From positions 1-16,318 of the forward strand of contig JAILNO010000064.1 in NCBI GenBank assembly GCA_024691465.1: 16,318 bases of DNA. The letters are read 5' to 3'. The stretch is from Pseudobutyrivibrio sp. (lineage in GTDB: Bacteria; Bacillota_A; Clostridia; Lachnospirales; Lachnospiraceae). The notes beneath the pieces are model-generated. The model was given only the letters and a program-made list of their open reading frames with translations, had not been told where the DNA came from and did not search any database. The translations under genes were made by a program, and so were the position numbers. Numbering within the stretch: the first letter of the stretch is position 1; every line of letters begins with the position of its first letter. Positions 1-6,873 of the stretch are shown piece by piece.

Positions 1-192
1 ACTATGCAGCAGGAGACTGGACTAAGCTTCAATTTCTCATTTGCTAGAAATACAGGGGTCAGTGTGAACGATGTGTACAACTGGGAGCTTGGAAACTATC
101 AGCAGATTACCGAAAGAGATAATGAGATTCAGACAGAGAGATTATACAGCATAGCTCGAGGCTACATTAAAGTCATGGGCGAGATGTTCTAG
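1..192 (+). CDS. C-terminal end of an unrecognised protein (5' truncated by the window)
   Basis: The reading frame is open from the first base and ends at TAG 190-192, so only about 63 residues of the C-terminus are visible. An ATG at position 4 has no ribosome binding site in view and is probably internal. The segment is polar and contains the motif VNDVYNWELGNYQQI followed by an amphipathic stretch (ETERLYSIARGY-like) and the end KVMGEMF. There is no membrane segment, cysteine or catalytic motif. I do not recognise the family. A strong hairpin terminator follows directly, which supports this being a real gene end. Confidence 0.55.
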   Translation, partial: TMQQETGLSFNFSFARNTGVSVNDVYNWELGNYQQITERDNEIQTERLYSIARGYIKVMGEMF

Positions 193-204
193 TAAGTTAA
201 TTAA

Positions 205-234
205 AGGAGTCTAGCATAAGCTAGGCTCCTTTTT
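205..234 (+). terminator. Rho-independent terminator, probably bidirectional
   Basis: An 11-bp stem (205-215 pairs with 220-230, one G-U pair) has a 4-nt ATAA loop and is followed by a T run at 230-234. It lies between the stop codons of two convergent genes (192 on plus, 238 on minus). The minus strand has an A-rich flank that becomes a short T tract when read from the other side, so it may serve both genes. Confidence 0.85.
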
Positions 235-235
235 G

Positions 236-1036
236 TTAGAATATATCGGATTCTCGTCTCTTTTTACGACGACCGCAAAGGGACTTCTTGATGATGACAC
301 CAGGTACCCATTGGAGAAAAGTGATGACTACCATGATAAACAGGTGGGTGAAGAATATATTAGTGATTACGCCATTATGCTTAAGCAGGTAATCATTAGA
401 ATAACCATATAGGCACATGATTCCAAGGTAGCTAAGGCATATGAATAGAATTGGTAAATTCTTGGCAGCTCGTTTAATACAGCCTAAGAAATCCCTGAAG
501 CTGGCATCGAAGTATACGAAGCGACCAATCATAAGTGTAAGGAAGTAGGTTATAAACATATCATAATTATCATCCTCGTATATGAACTTAATGTAGCAGA
601 AGATAAGAATCATATAGAGCATGCCTGTAAGCCTGATAGAGGCCATGTCCTCGTGGTCTAGGTGCTTGAGGCGCACAATCAAGTGATCGAAGATTGTGTT
701 GAATATAATAGAAATGACCATAAGCACTAACAGTAGATAATCCTTGTAATTATCCCAGAAGGTCCTGAAATCTCCAGTGGTGACGAAGCGATTGATTAGA
801 TAATATATAGCCATGAAACCAATGATAGAACCCCCGGAAAAAATCAACTCATAAAGGCGCTCAGAGAGGGAATAGAACTCCTGGGCAATTCTCTCAGTCT
901 TCTTATTCGTACCTTTTGCGTAGATGAAAAATATAGCGTATATAACAAGAAGTAATATAGCGGCTAGGCACAAGAATATAATAAACTTAGGCATTTGAAA
1001 ATAGTGAGATATGTATTCTGAATATGACATTTCCAT
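236..1036 (-). CDS. Unrecognised multi-pass membrane protein
   Basis: The product has 266 residues and about seven strongly hydrophobic segments, spread over nearly the whole length. The first runs from about residue 15 to 40 and the last ends near residue 250; a basic cytoplasmic-looking tail (CGRRKKRRESDIF) follows. Aromatic and charged residues lie between the helices, with no clear catalytic or transport signature, so no function is assigned. The start is well supported: on the minus strand GGAGGA (plus 1043-1048) lies 6 nt before ATG at 1036; a second ATG two codons later is possible. The gene is transcribed divergently from flagellin and convergently with the gene at the left edge, so it is probably monocistronic. 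Confidence 0.8.
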   Translation of the reverse strand: MEMSYSEYISHYFQMPKFIIFLCLAAILLLVIYAIFFIYAKGTNKKTERIAQEFYSLSERLYELIFSGGSIIGFMAIYYLINRFVTTGDFRTFWDNYKDYLLLVLMVISIIFNTIFDHLIVRLKHLDHEDMASIRLTGMLYMILIFCYIKFIYEDDNYDMFITYFLTLMIGRFVYFDASFRDFLGCIKRAAKNLPILFICLSYLGIMCLYGYSNDYLLKHNGVITNIFFTHLFIMVVITFLQWVPGVIIKKSLCGRRKKRRESDIF

Positions 1037-1102
1037 AATTAGTCCTCCAAAATGCTTATTAGAAAAATTAACTATTTAAGCAAAATATTCATTATGAGGA
1101 AC

Positions 1103-1130
1103 ATTTTAGTACAATGGCTCAAAAATACAA
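1103..1130 (-). promoter_or_regulatory. Candidate sigma-A promoter for the membrane protein gene
   Basis: On the minus strand TTGTAT (plus 1125-1130) is separated by 16 nt from TAAAAT (plus 1103-1108). It lies about 65 bp upstream of the ATG at 1036. The -10 hexamer is good and the -35 partial. This is by eye only; AT-rich DNA makes chance matches common. Confidence 0.4.
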
Positions 1131-1171
1131 GGTCTTGGTAATTTTATAGCCAAAAAGTTACATATATTGGG

Positions 1172-1198
1172 TTAAGTTTAAAGAGACCCGTCCGATAA
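1172..1198 (+). promoter_or_regulatory. Sigma-28 (FliA/SigD) type promoter of flagellin
   Basis: TTAA at 1172-1175, a 15-nt spacer, then TCCGATAA at 1191-1198 closely match the flagellar sigma factor consensus TAAA-N15-GCCGATAA. The site sits about 85 bp upstream of the flagellin ATG, so the transcript would start near 1205 and carry a leader of about 80 nt. Flagellin and FliS are classic late genes of this sigma factor, so sequence and context agree. Confidence 0.88.
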
Positions 1199-1241
1199 TA
1201 ATGTTGTAAGGACATGGAAGACCTACACAATTGAAAACACC

Positions 1242-1278
1242 GCACGGATGCTAGACTTGTTTTACGGCTATTAGGAGG
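1242..1278 (+). promoter_or_regulatory. Candidate CsrA-binding leader of flagellin, with its ribosome binding site
   Basis: GCA-CGGA-TGC at 1242-1251 can form a small hairpin that presents GGA in the loop, the signature of a CsrA site. A second GGA lies in the Shine-Dalgarno AGGAGG (1273-1278), 5 nt before the ATG. A further AAGGA sits at 1208-1212. In Bacillus subtilis CsrA represses flagellin (hag) translation by binding one upstream site and the Shine-Dalgarno, and FliW relieves this. The arrangement here is the same; csrA and fliW are not in the window, so this is inference from leader sequence. Confidence 0.5.
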
Positions 1279-1283
1279 CAACT

Positions 1284-2711
1284 ATGAGAATTAACAACAA
1301 CATGTCAGCGGTGATTACTAATAATCAACTTCTAGGTACAGAAGATTCCCTTGCAGATGTAATGGAAAAATTGAGTTCAGGCTATAGTATCAATCACGCA
1401 TCAGATAATCCTTCTGGTATTGCTATTGCCGGTAAGATGCAGGCTCAGATAGAGGGCCTTGACCAAGCATCGACTAATGGTAGTGATGGAATTTCTGTAC
1501 TCCAAACTGCCGAGGGTGCACTTAACGAAGTAACTGATATGATTCAGAGAATGAGAGAGTTATCAGTACAGGCTGCTAATGGCACCAACTCAGATTCAGA
1601 AAGAGAGACAATTCAAAAGGAAATAGATTCCCTTTTAACAGAAATTGATAGAGTTGCAGACACAACAGAATTCAACAACATTAATCTATTAAACGGCTCT
1701 TTAGACAACAGAACATATGCGGAACATGCAACTAGAATACAGACAACAGATCAGGTACCAGCAGGAATCTATCAGTTGACAATTGATAGAGCTGCTACAC
1801 AGGCAACAGTTGGAAATACTACACAATTACTTGGTGGTGCAGATAAGCTTGGAATGTCAGGTGAAATTACCATCAACGGATATGGAATAACACTTACTGA
1901 AGGAATGACACGTGAAGCAGTTTATGAAGCTATGCGTGATGCTTGTGAAAAGGGTAGTGCTACTATTTCAAAACCAGATGACAATATTGCAATCAAATCA
2001 CTTAAGTATGGTGCACATGCAGATTTAGAAGTTAACTTTTCATCAGCAGAGTTTGCAGAGGCACTTGGATTCACAGGAACTACAACTACAGATAGCGGAG
2101 CAACGATTTCATCCTTTGGTGTAGACGCTGTAGTAACTCTTAATAAGAATGACCCATCTATGTTTGGTGATCAGGCCACCACAAGATATGATGGCAACCA
2201 TATCATCGTTTCAGATGTTAATGGATTCGAATTAACATTCAAGGCAGAGGCAGGATTTGACGCAACTACAGATACTTCTACCACAGCAGGTCAGATTACA
2301 TTTAATGTTACAGATATTGGCTCAATGACACTTCATATCGGTGCTAATACTAACCAGAATATGGATGTCAGAATTGCAGGAGTAACTACAGAATTCATGT
2401 ATATTGATGATCTGGATGTTACTAGAAAGAGTGGGCCAGAGGATGCTATTAATTCTCTTGATTTTGCCCTCAGCTATGTAACATCTGTTAGATCTCAGTT
2501 GGGTGCATATGAGAACAGACTAGATCATACAACTAGATCACTTGATGCAACACAGGAGAACATGACATCAGCTATTTCACGAATTGAGGATGCCGATATG
2601 GCAACCACAATGGTGGAATATACAAGGCTTAATGTATTAGAGCAGGCTGGTACATCAGCACTTGCTCAGGCTAATGAAATACCACAGCTTGCATTACAGC
2701 TACTCCAGTAA
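1284..2711 (+). CDS. Flagellin, flagellar filament subunit
   Basis: This 475-residue protein forms the flagellar filament. Its N-terminal D0/D1 region (about residues 1-140) and C-terminal D1/D0 region (about the last 90 residues, ending QLALQLLQ) are typical flagellin, with the NHASDNPSGIAIA and RIEDADMA blocks. The central 240 residues form a variable, surface-exposed region rich in Thr, Gly and Asp. Residues 88-95 (QRMRELSV) match the segment of beta/gamma-proteobacterial and Bacillus flagellins that binds TLR5. There is no signal peptide, as expected for export through the flagellar type III system. AGGAGG 5 nt upstream fixes the start. Transcription is from the sigma-28 type promoter, and FliS follows 38 bp downstream with no terminator between. 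Confidence 0.97.
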   Translation: MRINNNMSAVITNNQLLGTEDSLADVMEKLSSGYSINHASDNPSGIAIAGKMQAQIEGLDQASTNGSDGISVLQTAEGALNEVTDMIQRMRELSVQAANGTNSDSERETIQKEIDSLLTEIDRVADTTEFNNINLLNGSLDNRTYAEHATRIQTTDQVPAGIYQLTIDRAATQATVGNTTQLLGGADKLGMSGEITINGYGITLTEGMTREAVYEAMRDACEKGSATISKPDDNIAIKSLKYGAHADLEVNFSSAEFAEALGFTGTTTTDSGATISSFGVDAVVTLNKNDPSMFGDQATTRYDGNHIIVSDVNGFELTFKAEAGFDATTDTSTTAGQITFNVTDIGSMTLHIGANTNQNMDVRIAGVTTEFMYIDDLDVTRKSGPEDAINSLDFALSYVTSVRSQLGAYENRLDHTTRSLDATQENMTSAISRIEDADMATTMVEYTRLNVLEQAGTSALAQANEIPQLALQLLQ

Positions 2712-2749
2712 GCTTAATGAAGTAGAATGCCTTAGAAGGAGTGAAGTAA

Positions 2750-3226
2750 ATGAATAGAGATAAGATTTCAGCTTTTACCTTAAAAATAGCCTCTAGCAAT
2801 GGATGCGGGCTTATATCAATCCTTTACGATATCTATGAGGAATATGAAAGTGACGCAATAGAGGAATTTGAAGCTGGCCAAGTGGATGAAGCTGTGAAGG
2901 CACTGAAGAAATGTGCCGAAGTAGTCAACCACCTCCAGAAGGATTTGAATTTTGATTACGAGGTAAGTAGGAATCTGTACGCGCTATACGATTATGTACA
3001 GCGAAACATATCAAAGTCCATCTATAAGGCTAATACAGAAGGTTTACTAGAGGCTAAGAAAGTGATGGATGAATTGGGAGATGCTTTTGAACAGATTGCA
3101 GACCAGGATTCATCTGCTCCAATAATGAGTAACACTCAGCAGGTGAGAGCAGGCATCACATACAGTAGGAATTCCCTTAATGAAAGCATCATGGGAAACC
3201 AGACCAGTAGAGGGTTCTGGGCATAG
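2750..3226 (+). CDS. fliS: FliS-type flagellin export chaperone
   Basis: FliS binds the C-terminus of newly made flagellin in the cytoplasm, prevents premature polymerisation and delivers it to the export gate. The core (about residues 15-120) is helical and has the family pattern: LISILYDIYEE, an amphipathic helix ending in a VNHLQKDLNFDYEVSRNL segment, then LYALYDYVQRNI. The protein has 158 residues against roughly 125-135 usual; the extra is a C-terminal tail ending ITYSRNSLNESIMGNQTSRGFWA-like sequence. AAGGAG at 2736-2741 is 8 nt before the ATG. Position directly behind flagellin agrees with the function. The stop codon lies inside the 12-bp palindrome TAGTAATTACTA (3224-3235). Confidence 0.88.
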   Translation: MNRDKISAFTLKIASSNGCGLISILYDIYEEYESDAIEEFEAGQVDEAVKALKKCAEVVNHLQKDLNFDYEVSRNLYALYDYVQRNISKSIYKANTEGLLEAKKVMDELGDAFEQIADQDSSAPIMSNTQQVRAGITYSRNSLNESIMGNQTSRGFWA

Positions 3227-3270
3227 TAATTACTAGCCTACTGTGAATAATTACCATAGAAAATTATAGA

Positions 3271-3304
3271 AAAGAGATTTCAAGAAATTGGAATCTCTTT
3301 TTTT
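3271..3304 (+). terminator. Rho-independent terminator of the flagellin-fliS unit
   Basis: An 11-bp stem (3271-3281 with 3290-3300, one G-U pair) and an 8-nt loop are followed by a run of T ending at 3304. It separates the flagellar unit from the Tad pilus locus, so the two are probably transcribed independently. Confidence 0.88.
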
Positions 3305-3427
3305 AATGTTTGCAACATTTTTGATTGTGGAAAAGTTACTACATGGAAAAGAAGAATGTGGAAAGGCTGAGTTACTTTTCACAAAAATCAAAAAAGTTAA
3401 AATGCCAAAAAATCGATATAGCGAGAA

Positions 3428-3904
3428 ATGTTATATACGAATGGCCAGGGAGAAATTATACTGTCTTGCGGAACGGAGGTGAAGAAAACGAGCACGTTTT
3501 TGACTTGGAGCATTTTGACGACGGCGTCACTTTTCGATGCCAGATCGTATAAGATTCCAAATCAACTGATCGTCCTGGGATACCTGGCAGGAATCTATAT
3601 AAACCTGTTGAGTTATGGGGTGATTGGAATTGCCTATTTCATAATAAAAGCTACGTGGCCTGTGATTGCTTTAATGCTGCTGTATATCATTAACAAATCC
3701 ATGGGTGCTGGTGATATCAAATTGTTTTCAGTGATGGCAACCATGGTGGGTACCGGATCTGTGTTAAGGACAATGGTGATATCGGTAATGCTTGCTGGCA
3801 TTACAATCGTAGTTTTGAGTTTATATGAGAGGCATTTGATAAAAAGAAATCTTCATTATTCTTTTTACATAACGGCTGCGTTTTTTTTACTGCAGTATTA
3901 CTAA
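3428..3904 (+). CDS. TadV/CpaA-type prepilin peptidase 1 (A24 aspartic protease)
   Basis: This membrane protease cleaves the leader of Flp pilin and TadE-like minor pilins. The A24 signature is visible: FDARSYKIPN with Asp37 and GAGDIK with Asp96, the two catalytic aspartates, embedded in four to five hydrophobic helices. There is no cysteine-rich methylase domain, as in TadV/CpaA. The start is uncertain. ATG 3428 gives 158 residues but lacks a good ribosome binding site. GTG 3479 is in frame, gives 141 residues and puts the first Asp at residue 20, as is usual, but the GGAGG overlaps it. The gene opens the Tad cluster; I found no convincing promoter in 3305-3427. A second peptidase of the same family lies at 10808. 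Confidence 0.85.
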   Translation: MLYTNGQGEIILSCGTEVKKTSTFLTWSILTTASLFDARSYKIPNQLIVLGYLAGIYINLLSYGVIGIAYFIIKATWPVIALMLLYIINKSMGAGDIKLFSVMATMVGTGSVLRTMVISVMLAGITIVVLSLYERHLIKRNLHYSFYITAAFFLLQYY

Positions 3905-3926
3905 AAGAAATAATGGAGGAGTTGTG

Positions 3927-4928
3927 ATGAATAATTTGGAAGTAGCTTTATGTGACTGCTGTGAAAGTTACATTATGAAATTTGCTTCATACCTGATGGA
4001 GAATATGAAGGTGTCAATTCATATCTTTACTACTACAGAGAGTTTCTTCAGTGATGAGGGTTGTTATGATGTGGCAATCCTGTCTGAAGAGTTTATGGAG
4101 GTCTCTGATTTTAGACCAAAGGGTAAGGTGAAGCACAAGTACTTCTTAACAGAAAACAAGGAAGCTGCGGAGGACAGTACCATCTATAAGTATCAATCAA
4201 TGGATTGCATATTAGATCAGGTGGCTGAACTCAAGAAACTTCAAAATATGGTAGCTAGTATTAAGCATTCTAACTCACATTCTAAAATGATAGGTGTGTA
4301 TTCACCTGTAGGTCATGAATTGCAGTTGCCATTTTCTATGGCGCTGGGTCAAGCATACAGAAGCGATGGAAAGGTTCTGTTCTTAGATTTGGAAGAGATT
4401 TCTATTATGCCTGATTTAATAGGCAGAAGCTGTGAAAGAAACCTTCTAGATCTTCTATACGAAATTAATACTAATACCAGTGATGAGTTTAATTTATCAA
4501 AATATGCAAGGAGCTTCATGGGATTTGATTATATAGAACCCTTTTTAAATCCAAATGAACTCTCGGAAATTGATCAGGAAACCTGGAGTAGGTTGTTTAA
4601 CAGACTCCAGGCAACAGATTACGACGTGATAGTGATTCTTTTTGGAAGAGCCATTAATGGCTTCAACAGCTTTATAGAGGGGCTTGAGAAGCTATATGTA
4701 CTTGGTAAACCAGGAGACTATTTCAAGAAGGGTCAGGAAGCGTTCTTCGAATTCTTAGATCGTATTGACACTGAGGTTGAGAGTGAAAATGTAATCTTGC
4801 CAATGTCAGCCGGCAACTTAACAGATGGAACATATCAAATCGAGGAGCTATTGCAGGGTAATTTAGGAGTATTTGTTAAAAAGCTAATTAATATGAAGGT
4901 CAGAAATGCAATTGAAAATTACGGATAA
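3927..4928 (+). CDS. TadZ/CpaE-like pilus localisation protein with degenerate P-loop
   Basis: The 333-residue protein has the two-part CpaE/TadZ layout: an N-terminal region resembling an atypical receiver (LEVALCDCC, then YDVAILSEEF near residues 50-60) and a MinD/ParA-like C-terminal half (IGVYSPVGHELQLPF, then KVLFLDLEE, then DYDVIVILFG). TadZ proteins place the pilus machine at its site on the inner face of the membrane. The loop that normally reads GGxGKT is here SPVGHELQLPF (residues 126-136), with no lysine or GK[ST], so ATP binding is doubtful. ATG 3927 is preferred over GTG 3924 because GGAGG (3915-3919) is then 7 nt away. The 3' end overlaps the next gene by 23 bp. Confidence 0.75.
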   Translation: MNNLEVALCDCCESYIMKFASYLMENMKVSIHIFTTTESFFSDEGCYDVAILSEEFMEVSDFRPKGKVKHKYFLTENKEAAEDSTIYKYQSMDCILDQVAELKKLQNMVASIKHSNSHSKMIGVYSPVGHELQLPFSMALGQAYRSDGKVLFLDLEEISIMPDLIGRSCERNLLDLLYEINTNTSDEFNLSKYARSFMGFDYIEPFLNPNELSEIDQETWSRLFNRLQATDYDVIVILFGRAINGFNSFIEGLEKLYVLGKPGDYFKKGQEAFFEFLDRIDTEVESENVILPMSAGNLTDGTYQIEELLQGNLGVFVKKLINMKVRNAIENYG

Positions 4929-6132
4929 TTTAGAAGATGAGATACGGAGTGAGGTAATGGATTTAATCGATTTATCCATGGACGTATCTGACGAAGAAAT
5001 TCTAGCGTTGATAAAAGAAAGAATTATAGAAAAAGGCAGGCGGGTTCCTATTTCACTCTCCCAAAGACAAAGGATGGAAACCCATGTGTTTAATTCTTTG
5101 AGAAAGCTAGATGTATTAGAGGATTTGCTATCTGATGAGGAGATAACAGAAATAATGATTAATGGACCAGATAATATCTTCATAGAGAAGAGAGGTCAGG
5201 TGATTCATTGTAATGAGAGATTCTCCTCGGAAGAAAAGCTAAATGACATTATTCAAAACATAGTTGCTTCAAGCAACAAAATCGTAAATGAAAGAAGCCC
5301 TATTGTGGACACCAGACTTGCAGATGGAAGCCGTGTCAATATAGTGCTTAAACCAGCGGCTGTAGATTACAGCATCATATCTATACGAAAATTCCCTAAA
5401 GAACAAATGACTATGGAACGACTAGAGAGCTATGGCTCAATTTCTATCGAGCAGATAGAGCTTCTTAGGAAGCTTGTCATCAGCGGATACAACATATTTG
5501 TGTCTGGTGGTACAGGCAGTGGAAAGACCAGCTTTCTCAATGCTTTAGGTGAGTTTATACCGAAGGATGAGCGAGTAATTACTATTGAGGATTCCGCGGA
5601 GCTACAGCTTAAGAATGTGGAAAATATAGTTCGTCTAGAGGCTAGAAATGCAAATCTCGAAGGTAAAAATGAAATAACTATAAGAGATTTGCTTAAGTCT
5701 TCTCTTCGAATGAGGCCCGATAGAATAATTGTGGGTGAATGTAGAGGAGCTGAGGCTCTAGAAATGCTTCAGGCCTTTAATACAGGCCATGATGGCAGCT
5801 GCTCTACAGGACACAGCAACTCATGTCATGATATGTTATCTCGACTTGAGACGATGGTGTTAATGGGGGCAGATATACCGCTAGCTGCCATTAGACAGCA
5901 GATCGCATCTGGTATAGATATCATAGTGCAACTGGGAAGACTTAGAGACAAGAGCCGTAAGTTGCTAGAGATATCTGAAGTGATTGGAATTGAGAATGAG
6001 GCTATCAAGCTCAATCCTCTGTATAAATTTAAAGAGTTGGAAGAAGTCAATGGAAGGATAGTGGGCCAATGGGAAAAGATAGGAGATCTAATACACCAAG
6101 AGAAGCTAGAGGCAAGCGGCATCTCAATCTAG
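4906..6132 (+). CDS. cpaF: CpaF/TadA pilus assembly ATPase
   Basis: This is the hexameric ATPase that drives Flp pilus assembly from the cytoplasm, a member of the GspE/VirB11-like family. The 408-residue protein has the CpaF order: a helical N-terminal domain (to about residue 80), a domain with EEITEIMINGPDNIFIEKRG, then the RecA-like core. Walker A is GGTGSGKT (residues 201-208), the acidic box ITIEDSAELQL follows, the Walker B region is RPDRIIVGECRG (Glu278), and the His box is STGHSN (His303). All key residues are present, in contrast to the degenerate TadZ just before it. It overlaps the preceding gene by 23 bp and the next by 64 bp, implying coupled translation. Confidence 0.95.
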   Translation: MQLKITDNLEDEIRSEVMDLIDLSMDVSDEEILALIKERIIEKGRRVPISLSQRQRMETHVFNSLRKLDVLEDLLSDEEITEIMINGPDNIFIEKRGQVIHCNERFSSEEKLNDIIQNIVASSNKIVNERSPIVDTRLADGSRVNIVLKPAAVDYSIISIRKFPKEQMTMERLESYGSISIEQIELLRKLVISGYNIFVSGGTGSGKTSFLNALGEFIPKDERVITIEDSAELQLKNVENIVRLEARNANLEGKNEITIRDLLKSSLRMRPDRIIVGECRGAEALEMLQAFNTGHDGSCSTGHSNSCHDMLSRLETMVLMGADIPLAAIRQQIASGIDIIVQLGRLRDKSRKLLEISEVIGIENEAIKLNPLYKFKELEEVNGRIVGQWEKIGDLIHQEKLEASGISI

Positions 6133-6848
6133 CCATTAATCGTGGAGACATCGTACCTTTTTTCCAAGGAATTGGACTTACAGCAGTGATAGCCTTCCTG
6201 TTCTACAGATCCATGGCAGGAATGATTATAGGAATAGGTGTGATACCCTTCTGGATTAAATTAAGCAGAAGGGAAGCTGCCGCTAAGAAAAAGGGGCGGT
6301 TATTGGTGGAATTCAAGGAATACATGATGCTTATAGTTCAAGGACTCCAGACTGGATATTCTATTGAGCGTGCTCTTTTACAATCGGAAAAAGAGCTAAA
6401 GAAAATGTTTGTGGAAGACAGTGCATTACTCCCTTATGTGCATGTAATGAATCAAAGGATATCAATGAATGTTCAGTTGGAAAGAGCATTTATGGAATTT
6501 GCTAAGGAAGTAGATTTAGAGGAGGCCATGAGCCTGGCGGAAATCATTGCTTTTGCCAAAAGAAGTGGAGGAGATTACGGCAAGAATATTAGAGAGACAG
6601 CCATGAAAATAGAAGATAATCTTGCAGTAAAACAGGAGATTGAAACCATAACAACTGAGAAGCGACTAGAGCTTAAGGTGATGTGCGTAATGCCTATAGG
6701 AATACTTGCATATATCACCGTAACCTCAAGCGGGTTCATAGCTCCACTATATGGCAATATCATGGGGATTTCCATAATGAGTATATGTCTAATAGTCTAT
6801 GGATTCCTTATATCTCTAGGCAAAAAGATAATTGATATTAAGGTTTGA
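6069..6848 (+). CDS. tadB: TadB, inner membrane platform protein of the Tad pilus
   Basis: A type II secretion F-domain protein of 259 residues. Two hydrophobic segments lie near residues 30-60; the cytoplasmic F domain (about residues 78-210) contains FKEYMMLIVQGLQTGYSIERAL and LAEIIAFAKRSGGDY, both typical of TadB; two helices close the protein. It would sit in the membrane with TadC and connect the CpaF motor to the growing pilus. The start lies inside cpaF with a 64-bp overlap, long for bacteria. An AAGGA 10 nt upstream supports it, and no later in-frame start has a better site. The protein before the first helix is very basic. Confidence 0.9.
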   Translation: MGKDRRSNTPREARGKRHLNLAINRGDIVPFFQGIGLTAVIAFLFYRSMAGMIIGIGVIPFWIKLSRREAAAKKKGRLLVEFKEYMMLIVQGLQTGYSIERALLQSEKELKKMFVEDSALLPYVHVMNQRISMNVQLERAFMEFAKEVDLEEAMSLAEIIAFAKRSGGDYGKNIRETAMKIEDNLAVKQEIETITTEKRLELKVMCVMPIGILAYITVTSSGFIAPLYGNIMGISIMSICLIVYGFLISLGKKIIDIKV

Positions 6849-6873
6849 TAGGAAAAGAGTTGAGGAGAGAGGC

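Noticed and set aside
3226..3254. GTAATTA...TAATTAC inverted repeat after fliS as a second terminator
   Set aside because: The stem is short and AT-only with a 15-nt loop and no T run; the hairpin at 3271-3304 is the clear terminator.
3288..3552. Two overlapping small frames before the first prepilin peptidase
   Set aside because: One begins inside the fliS terminator. Both lack ribosome binding sites and run into the peptidase gene in another frame; the sequences look random and basic.
5826..6122. 98-residue minus-strand frame within cpaF
   Set aside because: No ribosome binding site and it is antisense to a conserved ATPase end; Ser/Leu-rich composition is a mirror of the coding strand.
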